Below the pieces are notes generated by a model. That model was not told the origin of the DNA. It saw only the letters and a list, made by a program, of their open reading frames with translations, and did not search any database. A DNA stretch of 64,000 nt from Candidatus Freyarchaeota archaeon (GTDB taxonomy: Archaea > Asgardarchaeota > Jordiarchaeia > Jordiarchaeales > Jordiarchaeaceae): contig JAUQZE010000004.1 of NCBI GenBank assembly GCA_030587365.1, positions 1 through 64,000 of the forward strand. Reading direction: 5' to 3'. A program made the position numbers and the translations under genes. Within the stretch, counting starts at the first letter, position 1. Each line of letters starts with the position of its first letter. Of this stretch, positions 45,059 through 54,047 are shown piece after piece.

Positions 45059-45094
45059 TCATCCACCAGTCAGGTCTTTCGCTGATGGAATCAT
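45059..45094 (-). promoter_or_regulatory. Candidate SECIS element after the Sec-containing hdrA
   Basis: Thirteen bases after the hdrA TAG stop, the minus strand reads ATGA, one unpaired T, then the 8-bp stem TCCATCAG/CTGGTGGA (one G-T pair). The stem closes the loop CGAAAGACCTGA, and T and GA follow. The AUGA/GA core and AAA-containing loop are arranged as in the vhuD element. A second hairpin, CTGGT/ACCAG with loop AAGCG, lies just downstream (about 45038-45052) and might be part of an alternative fold. Confidence 0.5.
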
Positions 45095-45107
45095 AGGCAT
45101 AAGGACT

Positions 45108-47069
45108 CTAAGATTTTACAGTCGCTGCTACCTCTTCTCGTATTTGTTCATCGCGATAATATCTGAGATCCAAGGCATGTGCGGGACAAGAAGCTACACA
45201 GATTCCACAACCCTTGCAGCTCGTTTCATCCACTCTTGCGATGCCATCTACCACTTTAATAGCTCCGTAGGGACAATTCCTTTGACATCTCTTGCAACCA
45301 ATGCACAGTTCCTCATTAACTATTGGAGTTATCAGCTCAAGTGCTGCTTCCCCAGCCAGACACCATGCTGTCGCGGCTGAGGCTGCGGCTTTAGCTGAGG
45401 AAACTGAGTAGGATATGTCCTTGGGTCCTTGTGCTGTGCCACATATGTAAATAGCACGGGTTTTCGTTTCTTGTGGGTTAAGCCCGGCGTGTATTGGCTT
45501 CAGGAATCCACTTGCCGCTCTGTCAATGCCCAGAATTGCTCCAGTTTCTATTCCTGCTTTTGAGGGCACCACCGCGGTTGAAAGAACTAATATATCAGCT
45601 TCAGCCGTTTTTATCTCACCAGTTAGGGTGTCTTCAACTCTGAGCAGGAGATTTTTGGTTTCTGGGTCTTCTCTAACTCTTGCTACGTTGCCCCTAACGA
45701 AGTTCACTCCGTGTCCTCTGACTCCCCTGTAGTACTCTTCGTGTCCTTCGTCTACTGTCCTCAGGTCCATGTAGTAAATCGTTATCTCCGCGTCTGGGTC
45801 GTGTTGCTTTATCAGCTTTGCGTTCTTCATCGCCACCATACAGCAGACTTCGGAGCAGTAAGGATTGGTTTTCACGTCCCTTGACCCTACACACTGAATC
45901 ATTGCGATCCGCTTTGGTATCTTTTTATCAGAAACTCTGGTTACATGCCCATTAGTGGGTCCCGTGGGACTCAGCATGCGCTCCAGTTCAACCTGTGTAA
46001 TAACGTTTTCATAGATACCGTAACCGTACTCTCCCCGCTTAGCAACATCGTACATGTCTACCCCTGTGGCAACTATTATCGCCCCAACCTTAACCTCGAT
46101 TTCTTCGGGTTTCTGTTCGTAGTTAATGGCTCCCGCCAAACATTGACGTTCGCATGATTTACACTGAATGCAATCCTCCATAGAGATTACGGCGATCTTC
46201 GGTACCGCCTGGGAGAAGGGTATGTATATGGCTTTTCTTTTTCCGAGTCCGTAGTTGAAATCGTCGGGGACATCTACGGTGCATTTTTCGGAGCATACGC
46301 CGCATCCCGTGCACTTGCTTTCGTCTACGTATCTTGGTTTCTTGAGTAGGGTTACCTTGAAATCGCCTGGGCTTCCCGTGAGGTTCTTTACCTCGGTGTA
46401 GGCTAACAGTTTAATGTTTGGGTGTTTAGCGGCTTCAACCATTTTTGGAGCCAATATTCAGATTGCACAATCGTCTGTGGCGAATGTTCTATCAAGCTGG
46501 GCCATCACTCCGCCTATAGTAGGCTTTCTTTCCACAAGGTAGACCTTTAATCCATGGTTTGCAACGGTGATTGCCGCGCTTATTCCCGCTATACCCGCTC
46601 CTACCACCAATACTGCTGGTTCCACTTTTACTATTCTCTGAGGTACGTCCTCTAAGAGACGGGCTCTAGCTACTCCCGCTGCGACTAGGTATTTTGCTTT
46701 CTCCGTGGCTTCTTCGGGATTATTGTAATGAACCCATGAGCAATGCTCTCGGAGATTCACCATTTGGAAATAGTAGGGGCTGATACCAGCACTTTGTAAG
46801 AGTGCTCTGTAGGTCGGTTCATGTGTCTTGGGGGTACAGGATGCTACCACAACTCTGTTTATTCCAAGCTTTTCAATGTCCTCTTTTATTATTTTTTGTC
46901 CCGGGTCGGAGCAGAAGAACGAATAGGTCTTCGCTGTTTTCACATTCGGAAGTTTACTTGCAAATTCCGCTACCGCTTCACAGTTAACAACGCTTTTTAT
47001 ATTAACGCCTCACTCGCAAACGTAGACACCGATAGCAGGTTCCGATGCTTTTTTCTCACTATCACTCAT
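45108..47069 (-). CDS. hdrA: Heterodisulfide reductase subunit A with two in-frame TGA (selenocysteine) codons
   Basis: HdrA is the FAD- and Fe-S-containing core of electron-bifurcating Hdr complexes. Reading TGA as U gives 653 residues from an ATG after AGGAGGTG. The order is VYVCEUGVNI (U20, where the paralogue has ICHCGTNI), the FAD site LVVGAGIAGISAA, ATDDCAIUILAPKM (U204, where the paralogue has DCSLCILAPKM), an inserted ferredoxin region (CTGCGVCSEKC, CIQCKSCERQC) and C-terminal CIGCKRCQRNCP and CKGCGICVASCP. Both selenocysteine positions are cluster or redox cysteines in ordinary HdrA. Length and domain order are those of a standard single HdrA. vhuD follows 122 bases downstream, after a candidate SECIS. 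Confidence 0.9.
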
Positions 47070-47101
47070 CTTTGGTGACCACCTCCTATTCTAGAATTGG
47101 G

Positions 47102-47296
47102 CTACTCGTGCTCGTGTGCTTCGCTTCCAATTATCGCTCGTTTGATAGTAACTATCATTCTTCTCTTGTCGAAGTTTGTTCTTTTGCCAATTGTTGATAC
47201 TAGTCGCTTGTCCTTGCCGCCTTTCAAGCCCAATTCTTCCATTACTTCTTTTACGAGGTTTTGTTCTTCCTCGCTCAGCTCTATTTTCTTACTCAT
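47102..47296 (-). CDS. Small unknown protein in the Hdr locus
   Basis: This 64-residue, highly charged, mainly helical protein (MSKKIELSEEEQNLVKEVME at the start; HEHE at the C-terminal end) has no cysteine and no known motif. It is placed 32 bases upstream of the Sec-hdrA start and about 150 bases downstream of the broken mvhD. A TATA-like AAATTTATTAAACTT lies about 100 bases before its ATG, so it may start a separate transcript covering hdrA, vhuD and the HTH-FrhB gene. Function unknown; it might be a small regulator or subunit. Confidence 0.5.
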   Translation of the reverse strand: MSKKIELSEEEQNLVKEVMEELGLKGGKDKRLVSTIGKRTNFDKRRMIVTIKRAIIGSEAHEHE

Positions 47297-47446
47297 TCTA
47301 CCAGCACCATCTGTGCTTTTTCAAATGTGTAAGCGTAATGCCGTTTTCGCGCCATAGGCACGTATCACAATTCCGAAACACCAATTGAGCAAAGTTTAAT
47401 AAATTTAGCGCCAACAACCTATTGCGAAAGATGGATGTATTGTCTT

Positions 47447-47906
47447 TCAATTTTCGCGCAGGGGGCTAGGGCCCAGTTCCCTAATTTTTTCTGTGAAACT
47501 TCGGATAACTTCTGCAAATTTCATACCCTCGGAGGCAGAGATCCATTCCAGTCTCAGTCTATCCGAACCCAAACCGATTAGATCCAATATTTTTGAAGTT
47601 GCTTTAACCCTCTTCTCCGCGCTCACGTTTCCATCAATGTAGTGGCAGTCTCCAATATGGCAACCCGAAACCAGCACTCCATCTGCACCAGCTTCAAATG
47701 CTTTAAGTATGAAATCCGGTTCAATTCTGCCAGAACACATCACTTTAACTATCCTTATTGTGGGGGGATACTGAAATCGGCTAACCCCAGCCAAATCCGC
47801 GCCAGCATAGCTGCACCAAATCTGCGCCGGGTAGCTAAACCTACACGGCATTGCAGCAGAATGCAACTATTCTCGGCTCAAATCCTTCTTTCTGTGTCTT
47901 ATCCAA
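47447..47906 (-). pseudogene. mvhD: Second MvhD-like gene, frame broken near the N-terminus
   Basis: From a TTG after AGAGGTG the frame reads EGFEPRIVAFCCNA, the normal MvhD start, then meets TAG. One frame over, the rest of the family follows without interruption: IWCSYAGADLAGVSRFQYPP, VMCSGRIEPDFIL, GVLVSGCHIGDCHYIDGN and EWISASEGMKFAE. Between CN and WCSY lie 31 extra bases that resemble the bases immediately after them, like an imperfect tandem duplication. Deleting the 31 bases would restore CNWCSYAGADLAG in one frame. Either a genuine disruption, an assembly error, or a frameshifted but functional gene. It uses cysteine at both sites where the intact vhuD uses selenocysteine. Confidence 0.75.
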
Positions 47907-47924
47907 AATATTTACACCTCTTAC

Positions 47925-50900
47925 CTATTGCACAGCGCTTTCAATCATTTTGAGTACCTGCTTTCTCTCGAAACGTTTTTGATTAGCAGCACCTGTTGGG
48001 CATTCTGGAACACAAGCGCCGCAACCCTTACATACCGCATCTATAACACGAGCTTTTCTGGTTTGGATTTTCATCTCCCCCAGTTGTTCTTCACAGGTTG
48101 CCATCTGAATTGCTTTGTAAGGACAGATAGCAGCGCAACGACCACAGCCTATGCAAAGTTCCTCATCAACGCATGAGGTTATGCCTACTGTTTCAACACT
48201 GCCCTTGGCTAGAATTGTTGCGGCTCTGGACGCGGCTCCCTCTGCTTGGTCTATTGATTCTGGGACTGTGGATGGTGTGCTTGCGGCTCCACAGAGAAAT
48301 ATTCCGTCTGTTGCGAAGTCTAAGGGTCTAAGCTTCACATGCGCCTCTAGGAAGAAGCCGTGTTGACTCAGAGGCACCTTTAGCATCGAGGATAGTTCTT
48401 CTTTATTCTCTATTGGTACCATTGGAGTAGCTAAGACTACAAGGTCTGCCTCTATTTCCACATTCTTCTGTAGGAGGAGATCGTAAACTTCAACTAGGGG
48501 TTTGCCCTCTTTTGATAATTTAACTTCAGGTTTCTGGTCTTCTGAGTAACGAATGAATAGAATACCTTCTCCCATCGCCTTGCGGTAAAAGTCTTCGTAT
48601 TCTTTTCCGGGGGTTACGATGTCCCTGTAGAGTACGTATATGTTTCTTTCGGGATTGGTTTCCTTGAGTGTGAGTGCTTGTTTAATTGAGGTTGAGCAGC
48701 ACACTCTTGAGCAGTATGTTCTTCCTTTCTTTTCTCTGGAGCCGACGCACTGGATGAAGACTATGTTTTTTCCGGGGTCGAGCGTTCCCTCTTTCGTTTT
48801 CTCTTCTAGTTCCAGCTGGGTTATTATTCTGTTGCTGTTTCCATAGTTATACATTCCAACCGGTTTAAACGATTCTGCGCCTACCGCTACTACTATGACG
48901 CCTACTTGGATATCCTTTGCTCCTTCACCGTTTTCGATTGTGGCTTTGAAGTTTCCTATGTACCCCTCTATGTTTTTCAGTTTTGCACTGGTATAAACGG
49001 TTATGTTCTTGTTTTCACTTATTTCACCTATTTTCTCCTGAATGAGTTCCTTAGCCTCTTTTCCTGACAGGAAAAGCTTACCTAGGCTCCTCAGCTTACC
49101 GCCTAATTCTTTCTCCTTCTCAATAAGGTAGACTCTAAAACCTTGTTTAGCAATACTCAGGGCTGCGCTCATCCCGGCGATACCGCCGCCTATTACAAGG
49201 GCTGATCTTTCAACTCCCACGGTTTCACGGTATAGTGGCTTTAGCATCCTGGCCTTTTCCACCGCCATCCTGACCAAGTCCTTAGCCTTCTGAGTCCCTT
49301 TATCGTATTCTTGCATGTGAACCCAGCTGCATTGGTCTCGGATGTTCGCCATCTCAAATAAAAAGGGATTAAGTCCCGCCTCCTCGCAGGTCTTCATGAA
49401 GAGCGGCTCGTGGGTTCTAGGAGTGCATGAGGCTACAACGAATCTGTTGAGGTCGTATTCTGCGATAAGTCGTTTTATTTTATCCTGGGTGTCACTGGAG
49501 CAGGTGTACATATTGTCTTCAGCGTAGACTACCCCCGGAAGTGTTTTTGCATAATCGGCGACCTCTTTGCAATCTAGAAATCCCCCTATGTTGGTTCCGC
49601 AGTGGCAGATCATAACTCCTATTCTTGGCTCCTCACTGATCTTCTTCTCGGACACTATCTTCTTACTTTTTAGTAGTGTTCCTCTTGCTGGTGCAAGTAG
49701 CTCTGATGCTTTAGCTGCCGCTGCGCTAGCCTGAGCCACGGACTCTGGTATATCCCTTGGTCCCTGAACATATCCACAGATGAAGACACCGGGTACATTA
49801 GTTTCGACCGGTGAAAACTCATCTTTCTCTCTTATGAATTGGTTCTGGTCCAGATTTAGTCCAAGTATTTCCGCTAGTTCTTTGGTTCCCGCTGAGGGAA
49901 CAAGAGCCGCTGATAGAACAACCAGTCCTGCCTCCATCTCTCCGAATTCCATTTTTTCCATATCTTCGTAGCGGAGCTTTAGATTATTGGTTTTTGGATC
50001 CTCAATTATCTGGGAGACCTTCCCACGAACATATTTAACATTGTATTCTTCCTTCGCCCGGTTCACAAAGTCTTGAAAGCCCTTACCGTAGGCTCTAATG
50101 TCAATGTAGAAAATGTAGCAGTCCAGATGAGGGTCGTGCTCCTTGGTTATTATAGCCTCTTTTGTCGCGTACATGCAGCACACACTGCTGCAGTAAGGCT
50201 TCGCCTTAGTGTCTCTGGAACCCACACACTGAATCCAAGCGATTTTTTTAGGAGGTTCATGATCTGAGGGTCTTACTATGTGTCCCCCGGTTGGACCGGA
50301 TGCGCACATTAGCCTTTCAAACTCAAGAGCTGAAATAACGTTTGGGAACCTTCCGTACCCGTACTCCTTTTTCAGAGTCATGTCGAACTGGTCGAAACCC
50401 GTTGCGACAATAATGGCTCCTACGTTTATCTCCTCTATCCTTTCCTTCTGGTCAAAGTTTATCGCTCCCGCCTGGCAGAATTTCTCACAGCTGCGGCACT
50501 TTCCCCGCTGGAAGTAAATGCACTCGTCGGCGTTTATGAGGTAGGTGTTTGGCACAGCTTGGGCAAAGGGGTTATATATGGCCTTTGTTTGTCCCAATCC
50601 CATATTATACTCGCTCTTTACCTTCTTGGGGCATTTTTCTGCACAGGATCCACATGCTTTACACTTGGTTTCATCTATGTATCGGGGTTTGCGTAAAACC
50701 TGTACCTTGAAGTTTCCTGCTTTACCCGATACCCCCTTTATCTCGGAGTATGTGAGCAATTCAACATTCGGGTTCCGTCCAACTTCTACCATCTTGGGAG
50801 CCAAAATGCAGAGTGAGCAATCATTAGTTGGGAATGTTTTGTCTAATTGGGCCATCCTCCCTCCGATACTTGGAGTTTTTTCCACAAGGTAAACCTTATA

Positions 50901-50993
50901 GCCCAAATCTGTTAGGTCGAGGGAGGCTTGGATTCCTGCGATTCCTCCACCAATAATCATAACAGAGCCAACAATTTCCTCATTTTTCTCCAT
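47925..50993 (-). CDS. hdrA: Double-flavin heterodisulfide reductase subunit A (fused HdrA)
   Basis: The 1022-residue protein is two HdrA modules in one chain. Module 1 (about 1-445) has VMIIGGGIAGIQAS, DCSLCILAPKM (Cys59, Cys62), and inserted clusters CKACGSCAEKC and CRSCEKFC. A linker with ICHCGTNIGGFLDC (about 457) leads to module 2, with LVIGGGIAGMSAA near 600, no cluster insertion, and two C-terminal ferredoxin motifs, CIGCGRCAAICP and CKGCGACVPECP. Fused HdrA of this kind carries two FADs and is known from archaea and sulphate reducers. All key positions are cysteine, in contrast with the neighbouring Sec version. Directly after the hdrD-like gene (10 bases). Confidence 0.93.
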   Translation of the reverse strand: MEKNEEIVGSVMIIGGGIAGIQASLDLTDLGYKVYLVEKTPSIGGRMAQLDKTFPTNDCSLCILAPKMVEVGRNPNVELLTYSEIKGVSGKAGNFKVQVLRKPRYIDETKCKACGSCAEKCPKKVKSEYNMGLGQTKAIYNPFAQAVPNTYLINADECIYFQRGKCRSCEKFCQAGAINFDQKERIEEINVGAIIVATGFDQFDMTLKKEYGYGRFPNVISALEFERLMCASGPTGGHIVRPSDHEPPKKIAWIQCVGSRDTKAKPYCSSVCCMYATKEAIITKEHDPHLDCYIFYIDIRAYGKGFQDFVNRAKEEYNVKYVRGKVSQIIEDPKTNNLKLRYEDMEKMEFGEMEAGLVVLSAALVPSAGTKELAEILGLNLDQNQFIREKDEFSPVETNVPGVFICGYVQGPRDIPESVAQASAAAAKASELLAPARGTLLKSKKIVSEKKISEEPRIGVMICHCGTNIGGFLDCKEVADYAKTLPGVVYAEDNMYTCSSDTQDKIKRLIAEYDLNRFVVASCTPRTHEPLFMKTCEEAGLNPFLFEMANIRDQCSWVHMQEYDKGTQKAKDLVRMAVEKARMLKPLYRETVGVERSALVIGGGIAGMSAALSIAKQGFRVYLIEKEKELGGKLRSLGKLFLSGKEAKELIQEKIGEISENKNITVYTSAKLKNIEGYIGNFKATIENGEGAKDIQVGVIVVAVGAESFKPVGMYNYGNSNRIITQLELEEKTKEGTLDPGKNIVFIQCVGSREKKGRTYCSRVCCSTSIKQALTLKETNPERNIYVLYRDIVTPGKEYEDFYRKAMGEGILFIRYSEDQKPEVKLSKEGKPLVEVYDLLLQKNVEIEADLVVLATPMVPIENKEELSSMLKVPLSQHGFFLEAHVKLRPLDFATDGIFLCGAASTPSTVPESIDQAEGAASRAATILAKGSVETVGITSCVDEELCIGCGRCAAICPYKAIQMATCEEQLGEMKIQTRKARVIDAVCKGCGACVPECPTGAANQKRFERKQVLKMIESAVQ

Positions 50994-51003
50994 ATTAACA
51001 CCT

Positions 51004-52167
51004 CTAAATTAGTTTGAGAGACTTGGCCATCAGGGTTGTTAAGTCGGAAACTTCAAAGTTGTATCTCTTTGTTTTAGAATCGGCGAACTGTACTTCGGTT
51101 TTTAAACAGTTGAAGTGTATCTGACATTTGGGACATGTGGTAACAAGAATATCTGCTCCCGTTCTTTCAGCTTCATTCATCCGGTCCATTCTTATTGCCT
51201 TCGCATAATCATTACACGAGAGAAAACTACTCGTGCCGCAGCACAAAGAATCCTCTCTGTTTCTCTCCATCTCAACAAATTTCAATTCGGGTACACTCTT
51301 TATTACAGTTCTTGGTGCATCGAACACCCTTGTCTGCCTTCCGAGGCGGCACGGATCGTGGTAGGTAACCTTCCTCTCTTCTGCCGCGGGATGATCCAAT
51401 TTCCCTTTGCCTATTTGATCCGCTAAAAACTCAGAAGTGTGCACTACTTCGAAGGGTAGTTTTCCAAAATACTCGGTATAGTCTAGTTTGAATGTCCTAT
51501 AACACTCAGCGCATGTTGTAATGAGTGTTGAAGCTTCTGTCTGATCGATAGCCTTGATATTATACTCCGCCAGCTTCCTGAATGTATCAACATCCCCTGA
51601 CCATAGTCGATCATGCCCGCAACATTTTCCATCCTTCACTACTGCAGGAGTTATACCCAACTTGTTAAGAATTGCCACCGCCGCTACAGCGGTGTCTGAG
51701 TATTTTACCCCCAAGTTTCCAAAAACCTGGTCGAAGATGGGGAGGCAACCCACAAAGTAGGCGTACTCACCCCTGTCTTGTATCTTTAGTTTTGAGGGAA
51801 ACCAGACCCCGAGAATGTTAGGGGTTAAATTAGAATTAGCCATAATTCTGGTAATCATTGAGAGGATCCCAGTATGAGCTTCTTCGCCGCATATTCCTCT
51901 CTTAAAACTCTCTATTCTTGCGCCTCTAACGAAGCGTGAAAATACTATGGCCATGGGACACCACGAGGAGCATTGATCACAAGTAATGCAGCTCCAAATA
52001 TCCTCGCTTCTAACTAAGCATTCGGGGCCGTTTAAAAGAATTTCATGAATCATAAGTCTAGGATTGAAATCCTTCAACGCCGATACCGGACAGACCCCGA
52101 CGCATTTTCCACATTGATAGCAGTATTTTACAACATCTGCCAGAAAGGATTCTGAAGCTGATACCAT
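51004..52167 (-). CDS. hdrD: HdrD-like subunit (HdrC and HdrB domains fused)
   Basis: The 387-residue protein has two N-terminal [4Fe-4S] motifs, CYQCGKCVGVCP and CITCDQCSSWCP, followed by two CCG domains. The first CCG domain is FVGCL, then KCCGHD, then CAECY; the second is YHDPCRLGR, then LCCGTS, then CPKCQ. CCG domains hold the noncubane clusters that cleave disulfides, so this is the catalytic type of subunit. AGGAGG lies in the end of hdrB. With hdrB and hdrC next to it, the locus has two different catalytic sets. The true disulfide or other substrate in a non-methanogen is unknown. Confidence 0.88.
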   Translation of the reverse strand: MVSASESFLADVVKYCYQCGKCVGVCPVSALKDFNPRLMIHEILLNGPECLVRSEDIWSCITCDQCSSWCPMAIVFSRFVRGARIESFKRGICGEEAHTGILSMITRIMANSNLTPNILGVWFPSKLKIQDRGEYAYFVGCLPIFDQVFGNLGVKYSDTAVAAVAILNKLGITPAVVKDGKCCGHDRLWSGDVDTFRKLAEYNIKAIDQTEASTLITTCAECYRTFKLDYTEYFGKLPFEVVHTSEFLADQIGKGKLDHPAAEERKVTYHDPCRLGRQTRVFDAPRTVIKSVPELKFVEMERNREDSLCCGTSSFLSCNDYAKAIRMDRMNEAERTGADILVTTCPKCQIHFNCLKTEVQFADSKTKRYNFEVSDLTTLMAKSLKLI

Positions 52168-52173
52168 TTTTTT

Positions 52174-53049
52174 CTATTCCTCCTTTAACTGTTCGAGCAT
52201 TGCTTTTGGTTTTACTCTGTTTTCATCGATTCCGACTTCCTCTGGTTTAAGACCCATGGCTAAGCCAAGTAGCTGGGGATAGAGGAGAACAGGGATATTA
52301 TACTCCTCGCTGAGAAACTTTTCAATAATTGGTTGATTTCTGTCAAACATTAGGGTGCAAAAACCGCAGAAGGTAACTATCATATCCGCTTCTGAAGACT
52401 TTATTGATCTTAACTTGTCTCCGGCTATCCTTAGTGAGGCGTCTCTATCAACGCCAAAGATGACAAATCCGCAACACGCCATTTCATCAGGATACTCTAC
52501 TACTTCAGCGCCGGTAACCCTTATCAAATCCCTCAACACATCTGGGTCTTCTGGGTTACCAAAATGAAGATGGTCTGAGGGTCTAACTAGGTGGCAGCCT
52601 GGGTGTATGACTACTTTTAGTCCCTCAAGTGGACGTATGATGCTCTCCTTAATTTTCTCTAATCCTACGTCCTCAAGTAGCGCTTTGGCTAGATGTTTTA
52701 CCTCCACTTTTCCCTTGTATTCTCTTCCGATGCTTTTCAGGAGTTTGTTTACCTCAGCCCTTTCTTCTTCATTTTCTTTAAAGATATTATTAACCTCGGT
52801 TAGGGTGCTAAAGCAACCCGTGCATATGGTTAAAAGGTTTAATCCTAAACTTTCGGCTAATGAGAGATTTCTCACACCCAAGGCCATGGCGGAAAGATGG
52901 TCTAAAGCCATGAGGTAGTAACCGCAACAGTTGGCGCCTTCTAAATCGACAAGTTCTATACCTAGTTTTTCCGCAATCTTTCTAGTTGCAAGTTCATAAC
53001 TGGGTATACGCGAAGGTGATAAGCATCCGGGGAAAAAAGCATACTTCAT
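52174..53049 (-). CDS. hdrB: Heterodisulfide reductase subunit B
   Basis: HdrB is the catalytic subunit with two noncubane [4Fe-4S] clusters. In the 291 residues here both CCG motifs are complete: FFPGCL, ANCCGYY and CTGCF in the first half; HPGCHL, ACCGFV and FCGFC in the second. The start follows AAAGGA, 36 bases after the end of hdrC; it ends 6 bases before the hdrD-like start. Part of the hdrC-hdrB-hdrD-hdrA operon. Confidence 0.92.
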   Translation of the reverse strand: MKYAFFPGCLSPSRIPSYELATRKIAEKLGIELVDLEGANCCGYYLMALDHLSAMALGVRNLSLAESLGLNLLTICTGCFSTLTEVNNIFKENEEERAEVNKLLKSIGREYKGKVEVKHLAKALLEDVGLEKIKESIIRPLEGLKVVIHPGCHLVRPSDHLHFGNPEDPDVLRDLIRVTGAEVVEYPDEMACCGFVIFGVDRDASLRIAGDKLRSIKSSEADMIVTFCGFCTLMFDRNQPIIEKFLSEEYNIPVLLYPQLLGLAMGLKPEEVGIDENRVKPKAMLEQLKEE

Positions 53050-53085
53050 TCCTTTAACCTCGGCATAACCTTTTTTGAAACATTT

Positions 53086-53670
53086 TTACTCGCTTTTTGC
53101 TTGTTCAGAGCTTCCTAGAGTTTTTTTAACATGGGATAAACGTTCATCTAATCCGGTGCTTTTTAGAAGCTTTTTAACTTCGTCAATGTTTACCTCTGGA
53201 AGCTTAGGTAAACCGACCTTCTCCCTTTTCTTCTTTCTTATTTCGGGTACTTCAAACATTCTGCCCGTGTTCAAGATTGTTGTAGCGGCTTCTTTGAAAG
53301 CAATGTGTATTATACCCTCCTGAAAGGCGAGGTTGGCGATGGCTCTTATGATATCCGCTGGTCTCACTCCCTCTGGACACCTTTCGAGGCAGGCGTAGCA
53401 CGTACTACAAAGCCATATGTTTCTACTGGCGAATAACTGGTCCTTCAGCCCGTAAACAGCCATTCTAACAATCTGGGCTGGTTTATACTCACTCAAATAC
53501 CTTGCGATAGGGCAAGACGAAATGCAGACTCCGCACTGATAGCATTTTCTTAGGGCTTCTCCGCCGGGGAGTTTTTCCAAGCCTTTTATAAAAGACTGGT
53601 CGGCTTTGCTTGGATTAACCTTGCCACTTCCTATGATAGAGGATTCGGTTTTAGTACTAGCACTTGTCAT
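53086..53670 (-). CDS. hdrC: Heterodisulfide reductase subunit C
   Basis: HdrC carries two [4Fe-4S] clusters that wire HdrA to HdrB. The 194-residue product has CYQCGVCISSCP and CSTCYACLERCPEGV, then FKEAATTILNTGRMFEVPE, typical of the family. I placed the start at the ATG at 53668-53670, eleven bases after AAGGAGG, rather than the upstream ATG at 53712, which has no ribosome binding site. The C-terminal 45 residues are charged and variable. First gene of the Hdr operon; a structured element lies 100 bases upstream. Confidence 0.9.
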   Translation of the reverse strand: MTSASTKTESSIIGSGKVNPSKADQSFIKGLEKLPGGEALRKCYQCGVCISSCPIARYLSEYKPAQIVRMAVYGLKDQLFASRNIWLCSTCYACLERCPEGVRPADIIRAIANLAFQEGIIHIAFKEAATTILNTGRMFEVPEIRKKKREKVGLPKLPEVNIDEVKKLLKSTGLDERLSHVKKTLGSSEQAKSE

Positions 53671-54047
53671 GCTTCCTGTATCCTCCTTCTTAACAATTTG
53701 AAGTCTTTGCATATAACGGAGTTTTTCTTGATTCCTGTTACTCTATTTTTTTAACACACCTCAACGGCGGGGGCGTGTGGTTTAGAATCCAAGACTTATC
53801 AAGTCTATACTCTAATAAAATTTACCATAAAAGCGCCCCCTTTTCCAGAGAACTACTAAGTTGCGGAAGTTAAACAAGTATACAGGGTTTTAAAAACAAG
53901 TTTTGAGATATCTGGCGATTTGGTGTGTTAATTATTCTTCGTACAAACTTTTAGGTTTTAAATGAATAAACTAGCGAAACGCTTATTACATTTAATCCCC
54001 ACTTCACTATAACGTTACCAGAAGGGATTGTTGCGGAGGACTAGAAA
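53671..54047. other. 377-base divergent intergenic region with a structured element
   Basis: Between the minus-strand hdr operon and the plus-strand membrane protein. It contains the hdrC ribosome binding site, a run of T/A near 53746-53753, the GC-rich inverted repeat listed separately at 53769-53840, and AT-rich sequence with TATA candidates near 53960 (GTTTTAAATG-like, plus strand). GCGGAGG at 54033-54039 serves the membrane protein gene. No further coding frame is supportable. Confidence 0.5.
53769..53840 (-). ncRNA. GC-rich structured 72-nt element upstream of the hdr operon
   Basis: Seven bases GGGGGCG pair perfectly with CGCCCCC 58 bases away, in otherwise AT-rich sequence. Inside is a 6-bp hairpin, AGACTT/AAGTCT with loop GAT on the minus strand, and a weaker TGG/CCA arm. 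The size and closing 7-bp stem look tRNA-like, and the loop TTGATAA is like a tRNA-Ile anticodon loop, but the D and T arms do not form, so I do not call a tRNA. It could be a leader structure for the hdr transcript or a small RNA; strand is a guess. Confidence 0.35.

Noticed and set aside
46458..46943. Truncated HdrA fragment as an independent gene
   Set aside because: It is the middle of the Sec-HdrA; both borders are TGA codons at conserved cysteine sites and the frame is continuous.
47820..47870. Pyrrolysine readthrough of the two TAG codons in the broken mvhD
   Set aside because: Reading through them continues into a third TAG and non-family sequence; the family continues in another frame, so an indel is the better explanation.
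53769..53840. tRNA-Ile(GAU) gene on the minus strand
   Set aside because: Length, a 7-bp acceptor-like stem and the loop TTGATAA fit, but no D arm forms, the T arm pairs only three bases, and the anticodon stem has four pairs. I kept it only as a structured element.
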